Both the position numbers and the translations under genes were made by a program. A stretch of DNA of 64,000 bases from Rhizophagus irregularis (Eukaryota; Glomeromycota; Glomeromycetes; Glomerales; Glomeraceae), in assembly GCF_026210795.1 (NCBI RefSeq), contig NC_089445.1, positions 3,534,001 to 3,598,000 of the forward strand, in the 5' to 3' direction. The notes beneath the pieces are model-generated. The model searched no databases, had not been told where the DNA came from, and worked only from the letters and a program-made list of their open reading frames with translations. Positions 12,558 to 24,931 of the stretch are shown here, piece by piece; position 1 is the first letter of the stretch; every line of letters starts with the position of its first letter.

Positions 12558-13205
12558 TTAAATATTTATCACGGTCTGGATGACGGTGTTCATGGTAGAG
12601 CCCAAAACATGCATCAGTTCGTATACAATATTGCCCTCGGGATGTGGATAATTTTGCAAGTCCTTGGTTATCAACAATTCCTTTATAATTGTGAAGTGGA
12701 ATGAGAGATAACGAGTTTGAATTATAGACAAATATGGTAAGTACCTGGTCTTTTTCTTGCTTACCAACACAGGACCAATATCCACCCTTACACCCTTATC
12801 AACGATTTTTACATAATCTGATTGATCCGTTCTTTTCACGAATTTTACTGAACTAACGTCGGAGATCATATTCATTGCATTTGACACAATGTTTTGAATT
12901 CCCAAGGCCACATTATTGTCGAAACTATTCCGTTCGGCCACAGGTTTGTTCATTTTTTGATACAGACATCAGAACATGGTTTACGCATATTCTCTTTATA
13001 ACAAGAGATAACATCAGTATCAGTCCATTTGGCAGTATAAGCGACTGATGGTCGTTCCATTCTTTCACGTTGAGATTATTGTACTTGTTGGGCAGCTTTT
13101 TAAGATAGTTGTTTGGAATGTGAAGAACTTTTCTTCTTTTTGTTCGACTTCTTCACGTAATTTCTCTTGAACAATTTCAAATTGTTTGCGATTTAACCCA
13201 GGTTA
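12558..13205 (-). pseudogene. Broken gene: coil plus QPSVxYTxKWTDT motif plus unknown domain
   Basis: Reading the minus strand, 13205-13100 encodes a coiled-coil scrap (FEIVQEKLREEVEQKE). The motif PSVAYTAKWTDTDVIS begins at 13060 and its frame ends at TGA 12952-12950. That stop overlaps the ATG (12953) of a 131-codon frame running to 12558. The join lies in a run of six A, so a single lost base would explain the break. KWTDTDVIS resembles the start of a SAM domain; this is tentative. The downstream 131 residues (GIQNIVSNAMNMISDVSS, DKGVRVDIGPVLVSKKK) match nothing I recognise. An in-frame stop also lies between the coil and the motif. Related scraps occur at 15.8-16.1 and 2.7 kb. Confidence 0.5.
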
Positions 13206-13299
13206 TTTAACCCAGGGGCAAGTTAGCAAAACCCATAAAAAATATATATTGTATAAATTATTTGTATAAATTATTTATTTATTTATTTATTTTTTAAAG

Positions 13300-15813
13300 T
13301 TTTTTTTTTAAAGTTAGGCTTTCCCTATAGGCTATATATTACAATGTTATGTAACGTAAATGAAAAAAAAATTTTTTTTTATGAAATTTATAGAAAGCTT
13401 ATTTATGATGTTATTAATTAATGCATGATCAAAAACGTATTACGTGGCCCATTTTCATCCAATCATTCGGTCCTGTGACCGACATAGCTACTCCTCTATC
13501 CAATAACTATTTAATACAGCCACACCGCCACACAAAAATTACCACCGGTAATAATAGAAAATTTGAAATTCAATAATAATACGAAGTTTCTTTAAAATTA
13601 TTAGCTAAACCAAGAAAACCTAGTTGAAATCTTAAACTATTACAAATAAGAGTGAGTATTATAATACGTCATCTTTTGAACAAAAAAAAGAATAAAGAAA
13701 AACCATCCACAATGCAAAGGTGGCTTGCTAATTTATTATGTTTATTTATAGATTTTAGGATTTTTAACCATGCTTTTTTTTTATAGTCTCTATAAATAAA
13801 TGTAATACAAATGTTGATCATTATTAACGAATGAGTGAATCGTACATAATTTTTGCCGTTAACGTTATTATCGATAAAAATGAAATTAACTTCGAAAGTG
13901 AGTAGGTTTGCCAACGATATTTTAGATATTCGAATATACGAATTTTGACGATTTCGACTAAACGTAAGCGAAGATAATTAATAAGCGATTGGATCATTCT
14001 TTAACGAAAAGTAGATCCATTAAAAAATTGATTTGTAAATAAATAGTTTGTGTTTTGTATCGGTAATCGTCTTATGCGATTCAATCTATACATATTGTTA
14101 ATTGTAATTCTTAACCGTCGTTGATTTCGGCGTCTACGAATAGTAAGACTAGCGTAGGACGATGAATTGTTAGATGTTGTGTCTGAAAAGTCGCAAGGAG
14201 CATGTTCTATTTGAGTTGCATTTATTGTTCGATTTGTTGGTTGTTGTTCATTATCCATTATAAAAATTATATATATTTTTTAAATTTCTTGTTTATTAAA
14301 TTCTTTTCTTTTTTTTTTCTTCAAAGTGAAAACTGAATCAAAAATAATTTTGCAGTCTCTTTTTTTTATATATTTATACTAAATATATATCATAAAAAAA
14401 AAAAAAAAATGGAAAGAAAAGTGCTTCTACTTGACTTTCAAAGAAAATAAAAAATATATAAAATAAAAAATTCGTGAAAGCAAAAAAAAATATATTTGCG
14501 TTAGACACCAAAGATAGGGTTATTTATATAAAAAACAGCAATAAAAAACAAAGATTATTTTTTTCCTGATTCCTGATTTTCACGAAAAGTTCCAGAATAA
14601 AATAAACTGTTCCGAGCCACATTAAATAATTTGGCGTAACCTGTCACACATTTATGAAAAGCCACTATCCTATTGAAATTCCCAATAAGGAAATCGAAAA
14701 ATTAAAGCTCCGCACATGACCAAAAGCTTTTGTGTGCGTATTGCGCACATGATTTAAAATCTGAATTTCAAACACCCAATTAATAAAGAAATTGTATTGA
14801 ATTCCAAATTCCAACAAATGATTTATTTTTTTCTTTCATGATAAAGAAAAAAATTTAATAATAATAATATTAAAAAAAGAATAATTTAATTATTTATTTA
14901 TTGATGCACTAAAAAAAAAAGAATTATTTTTTCCGGTTTATTAATTTTTTAATGTATACAGCTTTAATTTGAAATGTTACAAAGAAAAACAATTTAAGAT
15001 TGATAATTACCATTGGTGAAATAGGTTGATAAACCAAAAAAAGTATCTTCTGTTCTTCGTGAGATTGCAATTATAAAGGGTTGGGACTGTGGGGAATAAG
15101 TGATGGTACTAAATTTGGTTAGTGCTTTTTATAATAATTTTTTTTTTTTAAAGAACAATTCAAACATTAAAAGTAAGTCATCAGTTTATTACGTACGGGA
15201 TGTACTAATTTAAGTGATTTGGCTTTCTTTTCTTTCTTTTGAAATGTTTATTAATCATTACATAAATGTAAACTTATCCAGGTGACCGACTTATTATTGT
15301 GTTCGGCCGATTAAATGATCATCCCTAAGAGTTTCTGGGTCACATTTTTAATATAACACAAGGAATTATTTTTTTTTGGTAGCCTGAACAAAGAAAAATT
15401 ATTTGAGGCGGACTACATTTATTTTAAGCCGTGATTTGCTTATTATGTTACTTGTAACATTCTTTGTATAAGTTATAGCCTATAGGGAAAGCCTAACTTT
15501 AAAAAAAAAACTAAAAAAAAAAAAATTATTTACACTCTTTCAAATTTTTTTAAAAAATTTCTTTAACAAAAAATTCTTTTTTATGTGATATATATATCAA
15601 AAAAAAGGAAGAACACGCTAGATTTTTGTTCTCACTCTGAAGAAAAAAAACAATATTAGATACACTAAGAAAGCGTTTTGATTTTACAAAAAAAACAATT
15701 TGATTCGCGAAAAAAAAAAATTTTCTAATTTTGTAAATATTTTTTTTATTTACGAACACTTAAAAAAACTTCTTGTACAAAAATCTAAATTTTTTTTTTA
15801 AAAAAAAAACAAA
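13300..15813 (-). repeat. Dispersed repeat unit carrying small Arg-rich ORF, copy 2
   Basis: This matches 1-2680 in the same direction and the 48.9-51.0 and 59.2-61.4 kb segments inverted. Shared parts are the ORF and its 3' flank (13860-13990), the leader (14260-14400), the 14820-15060 block, and the 15290-15810 block. A short inverted pair (GTTAGGCTTTCCCTATAGGC near 13315, its complement near 15478) brackets much of the unit and could mark its ends. 13600-13660 also matches 24340-24400 inverted. Confidence 0.65.
14001..14258 (-). CDS. Small Arg-rich repeat-borne protein, MDNEQQ subfamily, copy 2
   Basis: 85 aa, starting MDNEQQPTNRTINATQ like copy 1 and ending NQFFNGSTFR at the same stop. 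It differs from copy 1 by missing His-Gly after the Arg core and by lacking the RLP duplication; all length changes are whole codons. The DNA around it has many non-triplet indels compared with copy 1. The basic core (TIRRRRNQRRLR) is intact. Function unknown. Confidence 0.55.
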   Translation of the reverse strand: MDNEQQPTNRTINATQIEHAPCDFSDTTSNNSSSYASLTIRRRRNQRRLRITINNMYRLNRIRRLPIQNTNYLFTNQFFNGSTFR

Positions 15814-16105
15814 AATGGAACAACCATCGGTTACTTATTCTACCACTAAATGGACCGATACTGGTGTTATCTCTTCTTTTAAATAACAGCTTGATATTGT
15901 TCAAGAGAAATTACGTGAAGAAGTCGAACAAAAAGAAAATTAAGAAAAAGTTCTTCACATTCCAAACAACTATCTCAAAAAGCTGCCCAACAAGCATAAC
16001 AATCTCAACGCGGAAGAATGTTACAACCATCAGTCACTTATACTGCTAAATGGACCGATACTGAAGTTATCTCAAAAGATTCCAATTTTGGATAATTATT
16101 CTCTT
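15814..16105 (+). pseudogene. Remnant with two QPSVTY-KWTDT motifs
   Basis: The ATG at 15814 opens MEQPSVTYSTTKWTDTGVIS and stops after 23 codons. A coiled-coil scrap (IVQEKLREEVEQK) follows, then a second ATG at 16018 with LQPSVTYTAKWTDTEVIS. The two ATGs are 204 nt (68 codons) apart, so the ancestral protein probably had two homologous segments joined by a coil. The start context is the end of the dispersed repeat leader, shared with 2684. KWTDTEVIS may be the beginning of a SAM domain. Stops show it is dead here. Confidence 0.5.
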
Positions 16106-16700
16106 TAACGCGGTTTATTATCGTGATTATTATGGTCATTATTGAGGTTATAATTATTAAGGTTGTTATTAAAACCTTCAAACCTTCAAAACGCATTTTT
16201 TTTTCTTACAAAGAAACCATTGTTAAAAAAAAGTTGTTTTTGAAAACTAGATTTCATTAGAAATAGAGATCATTCATTGTTCAATTATTCATAGAATTTT
16301 TTTTCATTTTTTAATTAAAATAATGAATAAATAATTTTATCATCATTTTTTTTTAAAAAAAAAAAACCTTTTTTTTCTTTCCAAAGAATTTCTCAAAATC
16401 AATAATAATACTTGTCGGCGTTTGATAAACAAGAAATCCCAAAAATGTTCCTAATAAAAACTTTAAAAATAATGGACGAATTAAAAAATGAACGAAACCG
16501 AAACAAAATAAAAATATATATCCATTATATTCTTTTTTTTTACTCCTTTTGTTTACTAGTATATTTGAAAAAAAATCGGAATAACAAGAAAAATTCTTTT
16601 TTGTTTAGGGAAATATTTTTTTTATCAGTTTATATAATATATTTAAATTTGAGCGAACATGCATTTTTATCACGTGAATAATTTTCCGGTTTTTTTGTAA
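16080..16700 (+). repeat. Partial copy of the 33/45/56 kb repeat
   Basis: 16100-16700 matches 33400-33720, 45540-45930 and 56000-56400 in the same direction; the best block is AATCAATAATAATACTTG through the AACGAAACCGAAAC segment. The 89-codon frame at 16412-16681 lies here but is broken in the other copies and begins at TTG, so I do not call a gene. Confidence 0.75.
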
Positions 16701-17884
16701 CACACTGTATATTTATTATTTTTGTTTTCCTATGTTGAAAAAAGGTGAATATTATAAACTATATTTATATGTTTATTATTATTTTCTTTTAGTAATTTCT
16801 AATTTTTAAATGGGGAGTTATGAATAATAGGGTTTTTTTCCGAAGGGAAAAAAGTTCCCCTTCCCATGAAATAAATAATACTAGTATGATAAACAACAAT
16901 CGACTTTACTTCTTAAACTATTTATGGTTTAAATAATTTTCTTTGTAAAACTTACTTTTAATGTTTGTATTTGTTTAGAATTTGTTTTAAGAAAGAAAAA
17001 AAATAAAAAAAAATTTAAACCCAATTACAGGGATGTATTTTACCGAAAGAAATAGTATACATATAAATATAACAGATAATTTATAATATTAATTAACTTT
17101 TAACATAGAAACGTAAATGGAAAACATAAGTAAAAATAAAAATGAATTAAACATACGATTGAACGTGCTGTGCATGTAACAACAATTATTGTGTCAATCA
17201 CGCAAGATCATGTGTAAGAGTATTAAAAAGTAAAACTTATTAAGTGATTCTTTTAATTACAGATAGAACAATATTTTTACAAACTCCAGCCAGTATTATT
17301 ATTATATCATATAACCAACAAAATGAACACAAAAAATCTTTTTCTTGTTATTCCGATTTTTTTTTTTGATAATAAATGATAGAAATTTTGATGACTATAA
17401 ATATAAATACAATAAAATACATTGTTGGTTATTTATTTTCCAAAAATCATTTGAATAGTTAAATTTTTTGGATCTTTATCATAATAATATTTTTAAAAAA
17501 AAACTACATTGTCCACATTGTTCACATTTGTTAAAGGAATATATTTGTTATTATCGTGGTAGCGATATATATTGAACATATAAAATATAGCCATAAATGA
17601 TAATATTGATAAAAGTAAGGATGATTTAACTATTGCATATGTACAGTATTCTATGAAGCAATTTTATATAGTAATGGAATAAATTGGAATTGGTGCAATT
17701 TTGGTGCATTTTTTAGGAATCATTTTGTATAACACAATACCATCATCTTCGTTTTAGCTCTGAAAATATTGGTAAAGTACATGTATCAACAGAATCCGGT
17801 AGTGTAGAATCAAATCATGTTATAAATTATTTTAAAAAAAGTAATAATTTTAATAAAAATGGCAAACCCGTTTAATTACTACTA
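16701..17884. other. AT-rich spacer, no supported gene
   Basis: 16960-17010 and 17190-17210 share short segments with 6820-6860 and 7210-7240, suggesting remnants of another old duplication. No coding signal is visible. Confidence 0.4.
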
Positions 17885-18265
17885 CAGTCAGACCTCTATA
17901 CTGATATCCTATGTACTGATAATTGTCTGTTTCTATGTCCCATTTCACAATTAATAAAAAAACCTCATTGTACTGATATTATATATATTTTCACGATGTA
18001 ACAATTGTAACATGTACCGATACTTTTCTTTGCCCCTTTGTAATTAATATATAGTAAGTTGTACCGATACTTTAGGCACTGGTATTAATTCGGGCCAACA
18101 CTATAAATTTGACCGGAGTTAACATATCAAAATCACATGACATTTAATATATTAGCTATCAGGAGTTTGCATAATGCTGGCAAGAATTGGATTTTGGCCC
18201 ACATTATGATTCGCTGATGATGGTATATGTAATGATAATTTGATATACCGATATATTTTCTCCAA
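17885..18265 (+). mobile_element. Pogo-like non-autonomous element, one end truncated
   Basis: It starts at TA followed by CAGTCAGACCTCTATACTGA, the same terminal sequence as the complete element at 30324-31103. The ~380-bp body is the reverse of that element's left half. The distal end stops near CCAAAAC without a TIR, running into sequence shared with other repeats (18290-18340 resembles 32690 and 45110). Confidence 0.75.
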
Positions 18266-18364
18266 AACAATTATTAAGGATCTGCAAAATAAATTAGGAT
18301 CTGAAGAAAATGGGAATCCGTGGCGGCGTGGCGTCAAATAAAAATTTATTATAAAAAACAATTA

Positions 18365-18926
18365 CCCACCAAAAAATTTTCGGTAACGTGACTTGACGAG
18401 TTTTATTGGTCAGATTTATTTTATACAACATATCTTAGAAAAAATTTCGCAGCTTTTTTTCAAAAAAAAAATAAAGTGAGGGAACATTTATCTTAAAAAA
18501 TACTTGTAATTTTTATTAAAAAAAAAAAAATTATAAAGAAGCGTTTAATTTAAATATTTCTTATCAGTAATAGTCCTTTTCACTTTACAAAATTTATTGT
18601 TGGTTTTTTTATTAAAATAAGTGAATAAATTATTTATTATTTTAGAAATTTAACAATAAATCTTCGTGTTAACTTAATAGTTCACCTTTTATACTCCCAA
18701 GGTTGTAAATAAAATTTTATAAATTTTGTATTTAATATAAAAAACGCGTTTTTATTTTCACAACAAAATAATACAATAAGTTTAAGAAAATAGAATAGAC
18801 TATAATAAAAAAGAATAATATATATTTCAAGGTGAATTACTGGAAAAAACGCGCTGTGAAAAATATTACTTCTACTATTTTTAGATTAGTAGTACAAAGT
18901 CACGTTACCGAAAATTTTTTGGTGGG
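18365..18926. mobile_element. 562-bp element with perfect 30-bp terminal inverted repeats
   Basis: Both ends read CCCACCAAAAAATTTTCGGT and continue AACGTGACTT when read inward (18365-18394 and the complement of 18897-18926), with no mismatch that I can see. The interior is AT-rich and has no transposase, so it is a MITE. No convincing target duplication was seen; flanks are ...ATTA and GAGT.... Confidence 0.85.
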
Positions 18927-19480
18927 GAGTTTAATAATAAATGATTGTCAGGCTGATTGACGTAAGAATGATTAACCTTTTATAGCTTTAGGTTAAATAG
19001 GCTAATGATTGACATTGTTTAACGCTAAACGCCAACACTAGACCTGACTCAATTAAACAGACACCCAGCCCGGCTTGCCATACAAATGGGTGTAAAACTC
19101 GCACATATACACTTATCTTTAAATGTCCTGGTTTTTTTAACTGATTCATACGTTCAAACATAAATAAATAAATAAAGTTTCTGTGATTTTAACCTATTTT
19201 ATCCTGCACAATCAAAAGTTACAATAAAAAAAATTTTTTTTATCGTTCTCGCTGACGCTATATTTTGTACCAAACATTATGCATGATGAAATATTAATTT
19301 TCACCTTTTTTGTCCAAGTTAACTTTATCGTTAAAAAATTGGCGTGCATATTTATTATACTTAATTTAAATGGAAATTTTTAATGAAATCAAATTTTATA
19401 AAATTCGTTAAAGGCACGACAAAAAAAAAAAATATATTATTTTTCGTAAATTTTTATAAATAAAAATTCATTCACGTAAT
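18927..19480. other. Upstream region of the first channel gene
   Basis: The segment 18990-19110 is less AT-rich, with short GC patches. No clear TATA box or operator can be assigned; it presumably contains the promoter. Confidence 0.35.
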
Positions 19481-22400
19481 ATGGAAGAAGTTGAAACTCA
19501 AAATAATACTTTAACAATAGAAGTTACAAATGACATTCCATCAGAAACGAAGGATGAAGAAATTGAAAAACATAAGAAATCAATTTATCGAATTATTGTT
19601 TCTCAATATATCAATGAAGAATATGGTTCAGAAAATTATGTTGTTACTTATAGTCGTAAAGATAAATCAGTTCTTGGATGGTCAATTGACATTGAAAAGA
19701 ATAGTCCACAACAACCCGATGTTTATTTTAAGGTTGATCAAATAGACGATCTCTTTAATAGTTTATGCGATTATGCACAACTAAGTAAAAAAATCTTGTC
19801 AATATATTATTCTGGGAAGCATTGTAAGTATTTACTTTGACTCAAAATAATAGTAATTTAATTTTATGTTTAATTAATAATTTATATTGTAATTGTAGGG
19901 TTGATTGATTTAAATAATGATCGTACTAGTAGTGACCGATTTCTTGAACTAAAGAATCCCATTTCTTGTGGTGTGGGAGAATTTGGACATAATGCTATTG
20001 GATTCCTTCCTAATGGTGATTTAATTCATGTATCATCAAGTGATCACAAAATTTACAAGTACCGTTTAATAGATAAACCAAAAAATAAAGTTCCTTGGGA
20101 ATGTTCTCAAATTATTGATATAAAAATTCCCAAAGATTTAATAAATGGTCAAATTAATTTGAAATATTGTCCTATATATCGAACAAAGTTATTTCTAATT
20201 GTTAACTATAATAAAATGCTTCAATTTGATTTATTGACAATGAATTTAGAAAGACAATACCATGAATTTCCTTCGAATCCTTATCCAGTAATAATGGATA
20301 AAAATCAAACGTTATTGGCGATAGAATCAGCATGGAAAACTTACATGTATTCAATGGAAACCGGAATGTTGATTTATAAGTGTGAGTATTACTTTTACGA
20401 TGCATATAATTTTGATATTCATATATTCTAATTATAATTTATTCACAGATGATGGGGTACCAATCAAATTCATAACTATAAAAAATAATTCCGAAAGATT
20501 ATTCGTTAGGCGTGGTCATGAACGTAAACTTGTAGATCCTTATTACCAAGTTTATGATGAAATTAATATTTCCAGTGATTTTAATGATACAAGTGTGATG
20601 ACTAACTTAAATAGAAAAATTTTCATTGATAATGGTAATGTTTGTATCACAAATGGAATTGATGAAAATAAATTGCAACAATTATCAGACAAGACCACAT
20701 ATAGAAATAGTATTTATACTTTATCTACCTTTAAAATTATACAAAGTATGCTTAATGAAATTATTAACCAAGTGGACATTAAAAAGGTTGCACCATCATA
20801 TCCTGAAGAGATTGTGTTAAAAGATGAAGTTGAAATTGAAGATATCGGACTTTGTAAAATTGTTCTTTATAATGAAAACAATTATGATCATATGAGAATT
20901 GAAACAAATGGATACAATCTAGAAGTACCAATATGTATTTGTGGTATGCTCTCATTTAGACTATTAAATAACCAGGATTGGGTAATAATTGATATGAAAG
21001 GAATCAGTATTTATACATTCGGTAATGGGTTTACATATCGATACTTTTGGAATAATAATGAATGGAATGATATTTATGAAAACTTCAAAAAAGATTGTGG
21101 CAATCATTACGATATTAATTTTACTAACACACACTACAAGTCACTTATTGAAAGAATTCTAAGAAATGAATTTGATGATTCAAAACATTCAATACCTATC
21201 ACAAAATTTGTAGAGGACCATGAAAATGAAATAATTGAAGATATTATAAATGATAATTTTGTAACGCCGAAATTTGAAACTAAAATGTTAGAAAAAGCAA
21301 TTGAAGAAAATTGGAATGTTATTGTTTATAAAATTGTTGTAAATAATTTATCACCAAGATTTGGAAATGAAATATTAAAAATAGCAATCAAAAAAAGATG
21401 CGATCATATTGTTCAACAAATTATTGAACTAATTCAAGATTATTCCGAAAGTTACATGACTATCATTAGTTTAAACTTACCAGAATTTTGTGATCATTAT
21501 CCTGATTACATAATCAAATATATCTCACGCACTTCTTTTATATTATCTCCTTATTGTTATAACATTAAATATTCAAAAAATACTTCACTTTATTCATACA
21601 CAGATTTTATTTATATTAAAGAATCAAATATGAAAAATAACTATTTTAAGTCTATTTCAACAATATATGAATGGTTAATTCAGCATTTAAGGATAGAGGA
21701 AGAAATCCAAGTAATCAGTTTCATTGTTCCTTTTCCTAAAATTTGTGTATATCAAGATGACTCCAAAAATGATGATGAAACTGAAAATAACCACAATATT
21801 AAATCAAAAATAATAACAATATTAAAAAAAATGATCACAGGACTAAAAATAATCATGATGATACCAAAAAGTAATAGTATTTGGAATAAATTTTTAAATA
21901 AACCAAAATCTATTCTATTTTGCAATATAGATAGTAATAATTTTTATAATTGGTGGAATTTTGCTGCAATTATAGATTTTAAGTGGAAAACTTTTGGAAG
22001 AATTTACTATTATCTGAACTGGTTATTTTATACAGTTTTTATGTTTGTTATGCATTAGCTTCTACATTAGAACAAAAATCTATCCCTGATCTTTTTTTTA
22101 CACTACTTTTTATAATTTCCATTATATTTGGCTCAATATTTTTAATTTTTGAAATTCGATATCTTTTATGGGATTATAAAATTTATTTAAATGATATATG
22201 GAATTTATTTGGTAAGTAATTTTTATTTAATTGCTCTTACATTAAAACAAAATTAACTTGTATTTAATCATCAATAGATGTAGGGGCATATCTTTTACCT
22301 ATTATAACATCCATTTTTTGGCTTATTAATAAAAGCCAACCACCTTGGCTTATGGCAATATCTATTATATTATTGAGTTTTAAATTTTTATTATTTTTTA

Positions 22401-23681
22401 GAGTATTTAAATCGTTTGGAATTTATTTTGCAATAATAATTGGTGTTGCGAAAAAAGTTTTTCCATTTTTAGTGCTCTTATTTTTTATAATACTTGGATA
22501 TGCTCAAGCATTTTTCATTATTCTAAGATCAAATAGTATTAATGATGATAATAATCCACAGAATCTTGCAACTAAATATGATTTCGTTAATTCGGATGGA
22601 ACTATAAATAATACTACATCAATAATTCAAGAACCTGATTCAAATACAAATTTATTTAATTGGTTCCCCACTTCACTTTTAGCAGTATATAATCTTCTCA
22701 CTGGTAATAATTTATTTTTTTATTTATTTACCAGTTTTTTTTAAAAAATAAAATTAAATATTTTAATAACTTTTTGATATAATTATAGGTGATTCCGGAT
22801 CATTATCATCATTTACTTATCGTGAACATTCTATTATGACCATTCTATTGGCTACCTTTACATTTTTCACAGTAATCTACCTTATGAATTTATTTATTGG
22901 ATTACTCAACCTAGCAATTGATGATTATAACAAAGAAGAAGAGTTTTTACTTCAAAAAGCACAAGTAACCATTTTTTACATTGTTAATTATATCAAATTT
23001 TATTTTACTAAATAACTAACACTTCACTTTCTTTTAAAGATTATTATGGAGATTGAAATATTTTATATGTTACCATGGCAACGTAATAACAACAAATGGT
23101 TTCCAGATTGGATGTAAGTATTAATTATATCGTATATAATCTGTTAATATTAAAATTTTTTTTGTACATTTTATTATTAATAACATATTTTAATTCTTTT
23201 AAGTTATTATGATATACCTGTGACTGAGATTCGTAAATTAATTAATGCAATTGATAATGAACAGACTGTGTTTAATTATCCTCCAATTATCAGTGAGAAA
23301 TTGAGAAAGTTAGTGGTACTTACTAATGAAGAAGAACAAAATAATAAACTAGAGAAGCAAATAGAACAAACGAAAGATGAATTTACAAAACAAAATGTTG
23401 AGCTTAAACAACATATAAAAGAAGAGCTTACAAAACAAAATGTTGAACTTAAACAACAAATGGAACGTATTATGAAATATATTGGAATAGAACAAGATAA
23501 TGAGAATGAGGAAGAACAAGATAATAAAGAACAAGATAACAAGGAAGAACAAGACAATGAACTAGAGCAAATAGAACAAACGAAAGAAGAGCTTCCAAGA
23601 CAGAACGTTAGTCTTAAACAACAAATGGATAAACTTAGTCAACAAATGGAAAATATTATGGAATTATTAAAAAAAAACTAG
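19481..23681 (+). CDS. TRP-like ion channel with beta-propeller N-terminus (one-base frameshift)
   Basis: Seven exons: 19481-19823, 19899-20381, 20449-22211, 22278-22703, 22789-22964, 23040-23113, 23204-23681, all GT-AG. They join to about 1247 aa if one base is restored: exon 3 stops at TAG 22056-22058, but from the T5 run at 22036-22040 the other frame continues exactly as expected. The N-terminus looks like a WD40-type propeller (GEFGHNAIGFLPNGDLIHVS), followed by a helical region (~640-700). Six membrane helices follow: S1 ~790-812, S2 ~820-850, S3 ~863-880, S4 ~888-912, S5 ~915-945, S6 ~1017-1045. The pore loop has LLTGDSGSL near 1003-1011. The C-terminus is a Gln/Glu-rich coiled coil. 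The protein is expected in a membrane conducting cations. The frameshift may be real or an assembly error. Confidence 0.8.
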
Positions 23682-23774
23682 ACTTTGTCCCATGCAATTT
23701 TTTTTTTTTGTACATCAAGAAGGTTTAAAGGAACATTTTTTTTATAAGATTGATAATGTAAACAAACACTTTCT

Positions 23775-24224
23775 TTAAATAAAATTAATAAATATGAATT
23801 TCTCTTTATGCTGCAGTTCTATTAAAATGATCTGATAAAATTTTGATCGCCGAGTAATCAATGAGATAATTGTCTCACGTAATAGATAAAATGTTTCTAT
23901 TGGAAAAAAGACCCAAATAAATCCTATACGAACAATAATTGTACAGTTCATTGCAGTTACGAAGTAAAGTGAATATATTAATTGCCTGATGCGATGCATA
24001 ATCTTATAATACAAAACTATCTGTAAACCTATTCTATATGCTCTATGTAAATTATATATCTTGCGTTGGAATAAGAGTAACTGCATGACTTGTACATCTG
24101 ATGACAGATTCTTTGCAATAGAAAACAAATGGAAGATAATTATTCGATAAATAGAGTGTGTTCTATACTTATTTTTTCTAATGGGAATAATCCCTCTTAA
24201 TAGGACGTAATTGTACTTTTGCAA
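23775..24224 (-). other. Minus-strand 149-codon ORF, doubtful
   Basis: The longest frame is hydrophobic in places (FIWVFFPIETFYLL). A second frame on the same strand also reads like protein (SHAVTLIPTQ, IDYSAIKILSDHFNRTAA) but has stops. Two plausible frames suggest a decayed gene fragment rather than a live gene. It lies between the two channel genes, opposite in direction. No family recognised. Confidence 0.25.
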
Positions 24225-24931
24225 GCAAGGTATGCAATGAGTTTTTGTTATGGTAATACTGTAAATTAATAGATGATTCTCTCATAGGCACATGATTTGA
24301 CAAGGGTCCTAACCTTTTATGTTCAAAAGATGATGTATTATAATACTCACTCTTATTTGTAATAGTTTAAGAATTTAACTAGGTTTTCTTGGTTTAGCTA
24401 ATATTTAAAAAAACTTATTTTTTTATTATTATTGAATTTACAGGTTGAAATGGATCTTTATTATTCTTATACAATTAGAGAATTAGTTAAATTAATTATT
24501 ACAATAAATTCTTTTTAAATCCTAGTGTTGGCGGAACATTGGTAGTGCCGGCCGGCATTAAATCACGTGACTTAGAAGTATCCGTTATCCGGTTCGGATA
24601 AACGAGTTCACTAATTACTGTAAAATATTTGCCCGTCATTCATAATGAACAGTATCATGTACAACAAAATTAAAGCCGAAAAGGACCATAATAATTCCAA
24701 ATGTTTCATTATATCTCCGCATTTTTTTTTAAAAAAGGAAAAATCCGTGGTGATTTTTGATCTGCACTTTTTTTGAAACCGAAATCTTCATTTTAGATCG
24801 ACAAACTTTAATTCTCCTGTATATGAATGAATGAATAACATGTGTACTGAAGTTACCGAAATTGTATTTAAATAGATCATATACTGATGCATTAATTTTT
24901 TTTCTTAGGCATAATATTTTATAATTTAATT
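24225..24931. other. Upstream region of the second channel gene
   Basis: 24340-24400 is an inverted match to 13600-13660. A GC-richer patch with CCGGCCGGC and an E-box-like ATCACGTGACTT lies at 24548-24572, ~360 bp before the start codon, and could be regulatory; this is inference from motif only. Confidence 0.4.

Noticed and set aside
16412-16681. 89-codon ORF in the repeated block
   Set aside because: Starts at TTG; the same block in three other copies is frameshifted, so coding is not conserved.
23276-23557. Cys/Ser-rich minus-strand ORFs
   Set aside because: Antisense shadow of the Gln/Glu-rich coiled coil of the first channel gene.
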